Source of the DNA: Semisulcospira habei
Taxonomy: Eukaryota > Mollusca > Gastropoda > Semisulcospiridae
Reading direction: 5' to 3'
Assembly (NCBI GenBank): GCA_036245525.1
Contig: BTPG01000001.1
Location: forward strand, 180,530,736-180,594,735
DNA: 64,000 bases
The notes beneath the pieces are model-generated. The model was not told where the DNA came from. It made no database searches and saw only the letters and a list, made by a program, of their open reading frames with translations. Positions 32,586-44,850 of this stretch are shown here, piece by piece. How positions within the stretch are numbered: position 1 is the stretch's first letter; each line of letters starts with the position of its first letter. The translations under genes were made by a program, and so were the position numbers.

Positions 32586-33021
32586 ATTTGAAACCCATAC
32601 GTACGTAGAATACGTGGAGACTTAATCCAAGTTTTTAAAATTTATAATGGCATCGACGACCTAAAGTGGAACGACTTTTTTGCAACACCATTCTGTGACA
32701 GAACCCGAAATTCTGAAGGGAAAATCTTTGTACAGCACTGTAACACTAACTTGCGGAAGTTTTGTTTTACTAACAGAGTTGCCATTGTTTGGAATGACCT
32801 ACCAGTTTCATTAAAAAAAGCATCTAATATAAATTCTTTTAAAAACCAGCTGGACGAATTACCAAAATTTAAGAGATTTTTTATTCCTATGATGAATGAT
32901 TTTATAGGAAAATTGCATGCATAGTAGACCCATAAAGGAACTAAAGAAAGAAAGGACATTTATAAAGGCCTCACGGCCTATTTTGTCCTCACAATACTAC
33001 TACTACTACTACTACTACTAC
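32586..33021 (+). mobile_element. CR1-like LINE 3' end
   Basis: From about 32604 a clean frame reads RRIRGDLIQVFKIYNGID and then the RVAIVWNDLPVSL and INSFKNQLDEL blocks, with a stop at 32922-32924. These are the closing blocks of CR1-group RT proteins. A short 3' UTR leads into an ACT tail (32995-33021). About 106 codons remain, free of stops. The copy is 5'-truncated near 32586. Confidence 0.75.
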
Positions 33022-33864
33022 ATACAGTTTCTACTTCGCTAAATGAAACACACTTCAAACCCAAAGCAAAAAAAAAAAAAAAAAAAAAATTAACGCCTGG
33101 TATTTTATTTATTTATTTTTTTTTTAAATATGCGATTATCATCACTGTGGTAATGTGAATGTTAAACCATAAACCAACCAACCGGATTCAGTCTTGGATA
33201 AAAATGCACACTGGTTACCTCGGTACATTTGTTCATTTTTTTCAGCCAGGCATTGTGTGAGCATGTTTACATTACATGTTTACATTCATTCAATCATTCA
33301 CAGCTTCACTGATGAAAAAGCACACCAAAGAGTGTTGTCACAGACAGTTTTTTATTAAATTTTTACTGGCATCATCTACAAACATAATTGATGTGAATTT
33401 GTTTTAATATACCTGCTGCAAGAAATGCTACATGCTCCTTTGGTGTCTCCGTGAAAGCAGGTCGATGAACATCTCTGGTTGAAAGATGTTTGTAAACAGA
33501 TTGGTAGTGGATGTACCTATCTCTCTAGCTGAATCTCAGTTTCCCAGCAGTTTTTGGTTACAAATTATAAGAAAACAAAACAAATGTCACATGTTTCAAT
33601 ATGCCATGTTATGTTTACAATGATCATTGTGAATGTGAGTAAAGAATAATATCTCTGTTTATTTTCAAAACAAATGCTGTATTTGCAGACATTCATTTAA
33701 AGTATACAGTCAAGTCTGTTGAAAGCATATTAGGCTACAATGCAAGTAGGCACCTATACAAAAGCAACGACCTCAAATACACAACGTTAAACATTTAGGG
33801 CTTAACATCTTTTGTCCATAAAAGGTGATTTCAAAGATGGGTCACAGAAATAGGGTCTGAACAA
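33022..33864. other. No recognised gene
   Basis: AT-rich with an A run at 33068-33089. No coding or RNA signal is recognised. Confidence 0.4.
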
Positions 33865-33946
33865 ATTCTGACCCCAGCTGGATGCGAACCCAGGACCTTC
33901 GGGATGAGAGTCAAACACACTACCACCGAGCCACCCAGCTCCCCCT
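33865..33946 (-). mobile_element. tRNA-like SINE head (minus)
   Basis: On the minus strand an A box TGGCTCGGTGG (33923-33933) and a B box GGTTCGCATCC (33880-33890) sit in a tRNA-sized unit starting GGGGAGCTGGG and ending CAGCTGGGGTC. The arms pair only partly. A tRNA-derived SINE or tRNA pseudogene is the best reading; a working tRNA is not excluded. Confidence 0.55.
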
Positions 33947-34225
33947 CAAAATACAGCTTTACTGCAGAACATATTTCAACTACATGTAACATTATTCACA
34001 TTTACATTGACAAAGTTTTGACTTATACAAGCTATTTGGGAGAAAAGTGAAGGTGATGTCATTTTTAGTTGTGTGCATGCCAACGGAGACCGACACCGGC
34101 AACCACTTGCTCATGAGGTATTTATTTGGGAGCCAACTGCACAGTATATAAAAGAAGCGGGATAGGAGAGAAGGAATGACAGACATCATTTAGAGCCTTC
34201 CACTACATATATTATTTTGCTCATA

Positions 34226-34227
<2 letters not shown>

Positions 34228-34322
<95 letters not shown>
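34228..34322. repeat. Palindromic compound microsatellite (CT)n(AT)n(AG)n
   Basis: CT units, then AT units, then AG units. The whole run of about 95 bases is its own reverse complement and can fold as one long hairpin or cruciform. It lies just after a decayed MITE arm (34155-34205). Confidence 0.95.
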
Positions 34323-34323
<1 letters not shown>

Positions 34324-36289
34324 CCATCACTATAGTCCTGATATAATTCAACATTGCACATCCCACAACATAATAACAGTGAAATGCAGTATCCAGCCAC
34401 CAAACTACATTACACAGATACTGTGCACAATGTTGGCATGAAAATCAAACAATACTGTTACCAGTACCACACTGTGTCCAATTGCAGCACAACAAAGTGA
34501 AATGCAGCCTCAAGCCCCATAACTTGCACTGCACAATGCTGATGTCAACACAAAATACCATAACAACTGAATAACAAGGGTACAATGCACTGTGTCACAT
34601 AGTCTGCATAATATAGGCATGCACACCAAACAATACCTGTACTGCTCTTGATACAAAGTCTGTGCAGTCGACCATATAACACTGCAAAATACATGAGTGC
34701 TACGCTGGCAAAGTGTCTACAACAGAGTCTGCACCATGCCGGCCCGTAATCCAAGCAATACCATTGCTGCTCTCCAAAAACTCAACATGGTGCAGGCTAT
34801 CATGTCACAACTGATTACTGCATAGCACCCACCACATACCCCCTGGTACTGTGCACAATGTTGGCATCAGTTTACTTTGTTTATTTAATTTTGAACCCGC
34901 TGGGGGCATGAGAAAAATCATAAAAGAACTTACATGAATGTGCTCAGAAATGAAATATTATCCTTATTACTACACTGTACGCATGTTCCTTAGACAGCAC
35001 AAATCACAAATGGACACGGATCATAGTCAGGTCATTCTGTTTGCTGGCGTGTGTCATGTACAGTACATCTGTAAAACTTGTGAAATGAACCATGTGGTTA
35101 GCAATTCTGATACGATAAGCCACACAGCTGAAAGTCAAAGATTGACAGTGGAAGAAAAAAACAAAACAAACACAAAGTACAGTACATATCATATGCCTAT
35201 GATCAGTTATCACCCAACCACATAAATCTGCTGTGACAGCTGGAGGGTAATGTAAGAACTGCATGGTCAACTCACTCTTGAGAAGTATTGCGTTTTTCAT
35301 TGAGCAAGTCCACATTTGCACAACATTTTAAGCTGAGGGTTTAATGACATAAATATACATCCCCACGTTTCTATATTTCCGCACATACCCTCTTCAGAAA
35401 GGACCCATGGGTTATATACTCTGAGGCCAATGACCATTTTCAGAATGAACCCTGTATATCATTTTGAATCATGCAAAGCGGAGCAGTGATAAGTTTTCTC
35501 CTTGTCTCACACCGATGCTGCACAAAATCTATCTGTACCACTGTTTCCTACCCCATAAGTGTCAGCTGTGGAGTACATATTTTGAATGACTGATGTATGC
35601 CAGTATTTAGGAACTTGTCACAAAAAAGACCTGTTCATATGATGAAATGTCTTCGAAAAATGAACACATTGTCAGTAAAGGGGTTTTCCTTGGATAATCA
35701 AAAACTAATACATATTAAGCTGCGTTTCCAAATCGCGACATGACAGGAAAGTGAAAAAAGTAACTTTTCTGAGGGGGTCATCCAAATAAATATGCATAGG
35801 AAGGTCTTACCATCAGGTATCTCTTTACCAAGTTTAGGGTTACAGTTAGGAATACTTGTGAAAAAAAACATCTTTGGGCAATATATGGCTATCTTGTACC
35901 TATTTCCCGATTTCTTGTGACCCTTGACCTTTCTGACCTTTCATGCATACGAAATTAGTATGCATGAAAAGTTCTTACCACCTTGTACCAAGTCTGGGTT
36001 TGAAGTTGTGTATACTTGAGAAAACATCTTTTTGGTCAAAATACAAATATTTTTCACCTTTTTACTGCACTACAAATTACAACATGGGTGTCAAATCGCT
36101 TTGTCACGTTGTTATATGAAAACACACAAAGCACACCCCCATCACTGTACAATAGCCCCTGAACTGCTCGACTGCACGTTACAATTTCGTCGCCCCGCTG
36201 CTTCTATATCAGGCTTATGGAAACACTCCCTCTTTATTTCTATGTTCTCGAGTTTTGTCATTGTCACTTTGTTGTCACTGCCCCACTGC
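34323..36289. other. Intron-like repeats, no gene seen
   Basis: No recognised coding block. From about 35680 a diffuse repeat begins, with phrases such as CTTACCA, GAGAAAACATCTTTTTGG and TGTGACCCTTGACCTTTC. It recurs at 37500-37900 and 38780-39100. Confidence 0.45.
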
Positions 36290-36440
36290 TGTTGTGTCTG
36301 CAGTTGAATAGCCAGGCCTAAAGCCTGCTTGCCCTTCTCCTAATATATGGCTATGCATCAGCTCAGGCAGTAAGGCACAGGCTTTTGCTGCATTGCGAAT
36401 GATGTGACTGTCCAAAACCTTGACATTGTGGCCAGCCTGG
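36290..36440 (-). pseudogene. Possible RT motif fragment
   Basis: A short minus-strand frame contains GEGQAGFRPGYSTAD, which resembles the QAGFR..YST.D block of LINE RTs, and then a stop. Nothing else around it is recognisable as RT, so this may be chance or a very old piece. Confidence 0.3.
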
Positions 36441-36779
36441 TGGATGGATATCAAAATAACAGGACGTCTGCCCTCCTACACAGGACAATCAGTTCACTTC
36501 CTTTGCCTTCTCGTTGGTTGGCCATCGTGGAGAGATGTACCCGCTGAACTCTTCTTCCCTCATCTTTCGCAACCTGCGAAAGATAATTTTGTATCAAAAA
36601 AAGTTCTGACATGCACATATTGTGTGCATATATGTTTGCAAGTATTTATACAAAGTACATACATGCATAATATGACAGTAGTCAGAACATGAACAAGAAA
36701 GGCAATGTCCTTATGGTTCACGTGTATGACCAATCCACGTAATACGTCTGACCTTTTTGACCTTGGCTTGACTTCTCCA

Positions 36780-37370
36780 GGGAGCATCATAGACAAAAAA
36801 GGCGGCACTGATGCAGATGTCAGAGCACGAATCGGTAAAGCCAGAGCAGCCTTTCTCCAGTTGAACAAAGTGTGGAGTTCCAGAGAGCTGTCACAACACA
36901 CCAAAGTCCGGATTTTCAACTCCAATGTAAAAGCAGTTCTCCTATATGGAGCAGAGACATGGAGATTGACAAAAACCACAGTCAACAGAGTACAGACCTT
37001 CATGAACAGTTGCCTTAGAAGAATTTTGAAAATCCACTGGCCAGAGAAGATCAGCAACGTCAGACTCTGGGAGAGAACAGAGCAGATAACAGCAGAGAAT
37101 GAAATTGGGCGAAGAAGATGGGGATGGATCGGTCACAGTCTGAGAAAGCCAGCTTCCAGTATCACTAGGCAGGCATTGTCATGGAACCCCCAGGGAAAGA
37201 GGAAAAGAGGTAGGCCGAGAAACTCCTGGCGTCGAGACCTCCAAGCAGACATCAAGAGACTGGGAACCACCTGGAGTAGAATCGAAGGAGAAGCACAGGA
37301 CAGGAGTTGCTGGAGGTCTCTCGTCGACGGCCTATACCCGGGTAGGGGTGACAGGGGTAAGTAAGTAAAG
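36780..37370 (+). mobile_element. Young 5'-truncated copy of the RTE-like element
   Basis: Matches 24037-24627 of the full element with no gaps and only two base differences that I can see (one Val-to-Phe change, one Arg-to-Gly near the end). It is flanked by TTGACTTCTCCA at 36768-36779 and 37371-37382, a 12-bp target duplication. It encodes only the RT C-terminal region (about 197 codons, stop after GDRGK) and cannot move itself. Confidence 0.92.
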
Positions 37371-38314
37371 TTGACTTCTCCAACAGGTCTCTGAAAATGT
37401 CTAAACATAAGTATAGGGATGGATTTTGTACCAGTGAAACCTGAGTTTTTTTTTCCAAATCCCTTCATTTTTCACACATTTGTCAACCATCTGTGACCAT
37501 TGACCTCTGTGAGGGGCTGATTACATTAGTATGCACAGAAAAGTGTTATCATCATGCCAAATTTTATTGAAAAGTTTGCAAAAACATTGATAAAAACTAC
37601 AACTCTACCCGAAACTAACTTTTGTTACCCTTATCATGTGGTATCTCCATAGCAAATTTGAGTTTGAAGTTGAAAATACTACTTGAGATGACCTTTGAAA
37701 GGTCACAGAAATTGGTATGTTTAGAATTATTTTACCACAAAGTACCCTTGTGCCAGTTTGAAGTCTGAGGCTTGCATAGTCTTCGAGGAAATGCCAATGT
37801 TAAAGTTGCCCACAGGTAACAGACAGTTGACGGACGACCCATTACAAACACTTACTTTTGCTATCACACGTGCGCCAAAATTTAGACGCCATTGAGCTTG
37901 AAATGACCACAAAGGGTGTATACATATATCTAGAATCAGCGTCAATATTCAAAGTGTAACTTGCAGAAATTGTTTCAAACAGGACACAACGCATTGCTGT
38001 TTAGCAACAGCACACACTGGACCAAATGGGTAGTATTCAGATTTTTCTAGTCCTTTTGTATGCACTAAGTGCTTATTAAAGAAAACGACAGTATTTGCAG
38101 ACTTGCCCAACCCTCTAGTTTTCAAATCAAATGCAATATGGTGCCACTTGTTGACAGCAAGTGATTTTAGCATTCGGTGTTGTTGAGAATGCTGGTACTA
38201 GTACTACACCATCTTCAAAATGAAAGAAAGCATTACAGTGTGATGTGTTTATTCCAACCAGTTGTGTTTTGTTATGAACCTGATTCTATTCACAAATCAA
38301 TCGGTATGCTTTAC

Positions 38315-38527
38315 CTCGAGTCCAGGACAATAAGTGTCGCCTTCTCTCACTTTAGTTGATCCGCTGGAACTGGAATTGCCTGCTTTTAGCTGTGGCCTTC
38401 TCCTTTGAGCAAACATGACCTGACTAGCTCTTGCCTCTTCTTGGTGTAGGCGTCATACTTCTGTGCTTGTTTTCAAGTATACCTTCTGGGCGTGACTCTG
38501 CAGTGAGACGTCAACAGCAGCACTGAC
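38315..38527 (-). other. Exon-like block, copy 1
   Basis: On the minus strand an acceptor (TTTCATTTCAG, plus strand 38528 onward) precedes the block, and a donor (CTCGAG/GTAAAG) follows at 38315. The frame from the first base reads SAAVDVSLQSHAQKVYLKTS and then stops. A second frame continues with YDAYTKKRQELVRSC. The pattern fits a decayed exon of 213 bp. I do not recognise the protein. Confidence 0.45.
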
Positions 38528-39247
38528 CTGAAATGAAATACATGTTTATTATCGTGTTATTCGGCAGCATGGCAATTTCACTTCTGATCTTATTTCAGGG
38601 TGGGTCAGTTCCAAACTCCACAAACAGGGACTTTGTTATAGCATTATAAACAATTTGGGGCCGTGGGGGGAGTCCCCCCCCCCCCACCCACCCAATTCGT
38701 CCCTACATTTAGTTTACACATTACTACCTTCAAACTAATGTGAAATAAACTGTGAACACCACAAACAACAATGGTGAAGCCTGGATCGCTCGTGTGCATT
38801 TAAAACTGATCATTTTCTTAATCTGAACTGTGTGACCTTTCCAAAAGGTGACTGAAATTTAAGTGCCATGAGTCTAAGCATAAGTAAAGGGCTGGCTTAT
38901 GTACAGTTGTGAATAGTATTTGAGAAAAAATATCTTTTGTCAAAATATGGCTATTTTTTTTTTACCTATTTCTTAATTTCTCATGACCCTTGGCCTGAAC
39001 TCAAACTGGTAGGCTAAGAGTAAGAAAGGTCTTGCCACAAAGTATCCTTCGGCTACGTTTGAAGACTGTGAGAAAATGCCAACATTAAAGTTTACCATGG
39101 ACGACCAATGGCCCAGAACATAGCCTTACACTTGCTTCGCACATGAGCCAATGAAAGAAGGCATTACAGTATGATGTGTTCATTCACACCATAGTTGTGT
39201 TGTGTTCTGCACCTGATTCTCATCACAGATCTACTGGTATGATTTAC

Positions 39248-39411
39248 CTTGAGTCCAGGAGAATAAGTGTCACCTTCCCTCACTTCACTTGAGCTGTGAG
39301 TGTGACCTTGGTCAGTTGGTGTAGGCGTCATACTTCTGCGCTTGTTTGCAAGTATGTACTCTGGGTGAAAGTACTGAGACTCCACAGCGAGAGGTCAACA
39401 GCAGTATTAGC
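39248..39411 (-). other. Exon-like block, copy 2
   Basis: The same layout as the block at 38315-38527: acceptor TTTCATTTCAG, 164-bp block, donor CTCAAG/GTAAAT. The first frame reads NTAVDLSLWSLSTFTQSTYL and meets a stop at the same place as the other copy. It is about 50 bp shorter inside. Confidence 0.45.
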
Positions 39412-39660
39412 CTGAAATGAAATACATGATTATTACTGTGTTGTTCAGCAGCATGACAATTTCACTTTGCGTGAACTAAATGCAGGGGCAGATTATTACT
39501 TTCAAAATAAATGCGACAAAAACTGTGTAAACCGCAAAGAACAAACAACAATGGCAAAGTCTGTACGCCTCATGTGCATAACTGATTCACATATATAACC
39601 TGTGTGACCTTTCCAAAAGGTAGCTGAAATAAGTGTCACGAGTCTCTACATAAAGGCTTG

Positions 39661-41867
39661 CTTTTGTACTAGTCAAATTTGTATTTTTCACACATTCCAC
39701 GGTCATCCAAAATGGTAGTCCACAAATATTAGGGTTTCAGTCAAAGTAGCGTTTTACTAGGTAACCCTTTTAATCCTGATACACCCACTGCTTGAAATAA
39801 ATGTGACTATGATAGTTCAAGGGTGGTGCCAGAATAGATTGGCGTCTCATCCGCCAAGCTATTCTGGCACCATCCTTTAACTAAAAAAAATGCTGGACCT
39901 ATCTCCTAATCTGTAATATAGCCTTCATAAGACAGAGAATGGATGAGAAAACTAAGTTACTAAGTACTGAATGCAGTTACTGAGTTAGTAATGCCAAATT
40001 CTCCCTTAGCAGGACTTTTTACTACACACAGTACGTTTTCCTAAATAATAAGCACTGGCGCTGGTTTAATATCACTACAATGTCGACTACATTCCTTCCA
40101 CCGTATTAGTAAAGGCTCTCTGAGAATGTATGGAAATGTTCTACTTCTAGGTGGTGACTTTCATGGAATGCATGCCCCTGTCAACCCACAATAAAATGTA
40201 GTCTTCTTCATTGCAGGTAGGCTGTAAATTTCCATGCATAAAAGGACAGTTAGCTATTGGGGTTTTACGCTGTGCAGGTGACATCTCACGGCGGTGCATA
40301 AACTTTTTTTTTTTAAGAGTTGGAAAACCAGTCAGATATGCCACTTACGTACGACATTTTTCTTCCACTACTAGTAACTCGTGTTCTAGTCACTTAGCAA
40401 ACACCACCAACCTCTTTTTCTACTTTAGTTTACCTTTCCCTTGCTGATGTCTGAAGAGATTTTGTTGTTTCCTGGCTGCCACGTATACTGCTTCCCGTTT
40501 GGTTGGCCCGTTCATTTTTTTTCTTCTTCTGAGAAATTTTTATGCGTTACGTTCGATGACTTGTCGCAACTTATGCAAAAGTATCTTATTTCTGAGGAAA
40601 CAAAACATTTTATGCATAGAAACAGTCAGCTTACACACCTATTTCAAACAGTATATATCTTTTGTCAATTATCGATAAATTGAGCTTGTTTGCAATACCA
40701 CTTGTCGTACGGCGTTTTTTTTTTGGTGACCTCTAGTCTCAGGTCACGGCAGACGCAAGATAGCGGTACCTAAATGCGCAGAAAAGATGCGCGAAAGAGG
40801 TGTGTCCTACAACCTTAATGTCGTGTGCAAATAGAATGTTTAGTCTTAAAAATCGCACATAGATGACTTATGACGTCATCAGTGACATTACCATCACAGG
40901 ATATTGAAAGTGAAATGGGGAGCATCTGCAGAGGACACAGCTGAAAGCCAACCAATGTGCAGTGTCACTAGGGTCCGTGTGCATGGAAATTCGGCCTGTT
41001 TGATCTTGACCTTCTTTTCGTTTGTCAAAGGCACCTAAATAAGCAACATGACCTACAAACATGAAATCAAAAAGTTCTTTATTTTTAGGTTAGCGGCCAT
41101 ATTTTCCTGATCAAATGGATATGGGTGTGTTCTTTATCTCTGTCTCAGTCACTGGAGCATAGCAAATGGTTTGAAAGTAATTCACATTAAATTAAATAAG
41201 ATTTATTAAGATAATAGTGCACCAGAAGTTCTGGTTCTCTAAGGAATTTTTCTAGTCAAATTTCGTTTCAGGCAGTTAATAACATCATAAGCAATTCACA
41301 GAACTTGTGTGTTAAAACATATCACAGGAAACTTGCTTCACAGCGTGTGTCCAGTTTTGCTTTTTTTCACCACTAATGAAACCAAGGTCCTCTAAGTTAG
41401 CCATGGGCGATAACTCATCCAATTTTTATGTGAAGGTAGCTCAGACAGTAGGCTGAACTTCTGAAGTAAGCAACAAATAAAATGTTCTTGTTTTGCTGTC
41501 AGGGTGGCTCTTTGTTTGCGGGTACACTTACAGACACTTATCGCGTTTTTAATGGAAGTCAGTATAGTTAGGATAGAGTACCACAGTTACTCCTAAACTG
41601 ATTATTTGATGCTGTGATGCGTTTAGGGGTCACAGTGACTGAATCTGCTGCCCTACCCTCATTTTACCAGTACGCAAAATGATCATACAAAAATTGCTTA
41701 CGACATATTAGATATTTAGATACTTTTTTGCCATAAAAACAAGGCATGCGTATTGTGCATACACAAATGTGGAAAGATGATCTTTTCACCGAGTTTAACG
41801 TTACCAATCAATTTAATTGTAACTCTTCTTAATTAACAACACAACAAGATGAAGATTTCTTACCAAA
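39661..41867. other. No recognised gene; one variant hairpin
   Basis: At about 39808-39885 there is a diverged form of the TTAA MITE hairpin (GGTGGTGCCAGAATAGATTG and its mirror). The rest is AT-rich with no motif-bearing frame. Confidence 0.45.
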
Positions 41868-43066
41868 GTCTACCGTATTGTTTGGATCTCTAGTCCGGTT
41901 TTTTTTAAAGGAATATTCAGAGTCAGTTGTTCATATTTTTAAAGGTCATTTCACTCCTCTCTAAGCCGTCCTCTGATCAACACACAGGCCGGCGCACACA
42001 TATCAGTAAAGACGGACACACAGCGCTTCCCACCATTAGTACGCTCTGTGGGCTGGAGTAGCGACAGGAATTCTGAAGAAGAAGAATAGCACGAGCTGCA
42101 AAATGACGTCACTATAAGCTTCTCGTCATGGCATCGCTTTCTCACGACGCCGTGTACACTGTGACGAATTTGATGTTTCACGTCACTCATCTGAAAGGCA
42201 CGCTCTTCCAGAGCCCCTGACTGTTTTGTTCCACACAGCTTCTTTCAGCGCTGACTGTTTGATAGGAGTAAATAGTGGCTCCAAAACTTACAAAAATGAA
42301 TTAATTATTATTGAAAAGTTGAAGAAGTACAAGGGTGGATTACGAACTTATTCAGTATCCCCCTTTAATCTCTCTCTCTCCCCCCCCCCCTGCCCCCGCC
42401 TGATCCGCACGGCACGGGCACACACAAACACAAACGGCAGAATGGCACACACAAACACAGACGGCAGACACATACGTTCTGTGGGCTGGCGTAGCCACAG
42501 CCATTTTGAAGAATAAGGTGGAATGGCTCATGCCCACAAAGCCTCTTCTGTATGAACTTGCATGCATTTTCCACCTTTTCCAGAAGACGTTCGCAAATAT
42601 ACAAAAAATAAACGATGGAGAACATCGCACAGCTCATACACATGTAAAACACTGACGTGCTGGTGATTTGCGTCAATTCAGTGGAACATTGTATAAAATA
42701 CTGGCTGTTTGGTGCTTTTACGTCACCGTCACTGTTTGATTCTTCTGACGAAATCAAGGAGTCTTACTTCTGACATTTTTTTTTCCGCTTGAACTTTTAT
42801 TTTTGAAAACGTTGAAAAGTTACAAAGCTGGCTAACTAACTCATCCAATGTCTTTCTACAAACTAGCCGCATCCAAAATTTCAAGTGCATATAATCAAAA
42901 TTGCGGACTATAATCTGGGTCAACTGACTTTCTATAAACGGTCTTTTATGTCTTCAATGAGACATCCAATTGATAATATGCTCGGAGGCTCTTTTAGCCA
43001 CTCACTCAATAAAGTATTTTGTCAAATTTTAAGTTTGTGCGTACAGTAATATCGGATATTCTCTTG

Positions 43067-43069
<3 letters not shown>

Positions 43070-43142
<73 letters not shown>
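43070..43142. repeat. (AC)n array left of unit A
   Basis: About 36 AC units, preceded by TTGTTTAC as at 17640. The terminus of unit A follows. Confidence 0.95.
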
Positions 43143-43144
<2 letters not shown>

Positions 43145-43729
43145 CGCACAAAAGCCTCACAGTGGGTTACCTACCATTTCATGTGAAAATGGGTTCCCAT
43201 ATTTCTATTTATTCTAGGGCTCTGGAATTGATGCGAATGTTTAGAACTCACCTTATAACTAAGCTCTATAACTTAAAATAAAATAGACATTTTCTAGAAA
43301 CAGAGCCACTAGATGCCGAAAAAATGGGTTTCTGCCAATAAAGTGGGTGGGTGTCTCTCTCCCACAAAAACTGGCATTACAGTCAAAATGGGTGTATTCA
43401 CAACAGTAGGAGTCTGTAATAAGGTCAAGTTCATGGAATACTTCTTTTTCACATTAATTTTTTTCCCAACTTAATGTGTATGTGTGCTTTAACATTTTTT
43501 ACATTGTATGGTGCAAAATTCAATAAACACTGGCCCGAAACGTTTCGATTATGATTTTTACAGAGGAAATCTTTTAAACATTGCTGCGTTTTGTCCTTCT
43601 GAAGCAAAACAGTTTATCATGGCATTGATGTGAGAATCAAGATAATGTATTCTGGAAATTAAAGGACTTTTTTTTTTGTTTTTGGGTACTCTGGAGTTTC
43701 AGACAAACCGCAACAGAGCATTTTGAATA

Positions 43730-43900
43730 TTAACCCTTATCATTCGGAATACACCAGTGTGTGCAACAAGTGTGACTGAAATAGTCCAAGAGTTAGTGCC
43801 AGAATAGCTTGGTGCCTCTAGGCGCCAAGCTATTGTGGCACCACCCTTGAACTAAAGCCATTGGTCTATGTCCTCATCTGTAAGTACTGTAATGTAGCTT
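43730..43900 (+). repeat. Variant hairpin repeat (in unit A)
   Basis: Begins with TTAACCCTTATCATTC and carries a hairpin AGCTTGGTGCCTCTAGGCGC and mirror. The matching copy in unit B is at 50650-50830. It is related to the P-family MITEs by the hairpin but not by the outer ends. Confidence 0.5.
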
Positions 43901-44020
43901 GCATATAATTATGGCAGTGAACAAATTTGAAGCTATTAGCCTCAGTATGACTATGATGCGGGTCAAAAAGTGTGGAAAAATATGAAAGATAGAAAAAGAC
44001 CCAGACGAAGAAACTAACAC

Positions 44021-44190
44021 TTAACTACCCCAGCAAAATTTAAGATCCACCACGATAGTTCAAGGGTGATGGGAGAATAGCTTGGCGCCTATGGGCGCCA
44101 AGCTATTCTGGCATCACCCTTGAACTATCGTGGTGGATCTGTGTCCTGCACTGCAACGCAGTCTTCTGAAGACGACTTCAACATTTGGGC
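44021..44190 (+). mobile_element. TTAA MITE, copy P2 (end-deleted)
   Basis: Shares the hairpin and the GTGTCCTGCACTGCAACGCA segment of the family, but both ends are shortened (TTAACTACCCC on the left; stops at CATTTGGGC on the right). It lies head-to-tail with copy P3. Confidence 0.75.
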
Positions 44191-44404
44191 TTAACTTATT
44201 CTACCCCAGACACACCACAGCAAAATAAAGATCCACCATGATAGTTCAAGGGTGATGCCAGAATAGCTTGGCGCCTATGGGCGCCAAGCTATTCTGGCAT
44301 CACCCTTGAACTATCATGGTGGATCTGTGTCCTGCACTGCAACGCAGTCTTCTGAAGACGACTTCAACATTTGGGGATTCCGGTCTTGGGGTAGAATGAG
44401 TTAA
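44191..44404 (+). mobile_element. TTAA MITE, copy P3
   Basis: 214 bp, TTAACTTATTCTACCCC to GGGGTAGAATGAGTTAA. The central hairpin (44232-44325) has arms of about 45 bases with almost no mismatch around GGCGCCTATGGGCGCC. Confidence 0.85.
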
Positions 44405-44469
44405 AATGACAGAACAGAACACTGACATTAATTAATTAACTGACAACATAAGAAATCACTTGAAACTTC

Positions 44470-44850
44470 AGCCTTTATTTAACGTCTTTCGTCTCCAACA
44501 ACCAACCATTCTTTCATTTGCAGAGTTTTTAAAATGGTATGCAGTACAACCAACCATTCTTTCATTTGCAGAGTTTTTAAAATGGTATGCAGTATATTAC
44601 AAAATGATCCGCCCCCCCCCCCCCAATAACACTCTTGTAATCAATCTTTACATTGTCAATGGTTTTCTTATCTTATTATTGTCTTTTGTCCCCAGCCGGC
44701 TGTTTCGTTTTGCAAATCCAAAGGTTATACAGTATACAAAATGATCCAGGCGTCCATCAGATAAAAAAAAAAAAAAAAAACAGGCTGAAACCACCCCAAT
44801 AATAACACTCATGTAATAAATCTGTATGAAATCGAAAATGCCGCGAGTGG
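44470..44850. repeat. Minisatellite-like units downstream of the gene (unit A)
   Basis: Repeated phrases CTTTCATTTGCAGAG, TATACAGTATACAAAATGAT and ACACTCTTGTAAT in about two to three imperfect units. Unit B has about four units of the same repeat (53717-54300). Confidence 0.65.

Larger units (their letters stand above)
37700..39660 (-). repeat. Tandem duplication of a segment of about 0.95 kb with an exon-like core
   Basis: Two similar stretches, about 37735-38880 and 39030-39660. Each has an intronic repeat (GAGAAAATGCCAA..TTAAAG) on the left, then an exon-like block, then a CCTGAAATGAAATACATG stretch, and AACAACAATGGYRAAG and GACCTTTCCAAAAGGT blocks. Confidence 0.65.

Noticed and set aside
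33865..33946. A functional tRNA gene
   Set aside because: The A and B boxes are good, but I could not form a full cloverleaf with confidence, and SINE heads of this type are common.
44021..44404. CRISPR-like array from repeated palindromes
   Set aside because: Only two units, no spacers of even length, eukaryotic context, and TTAA-bounded ends.
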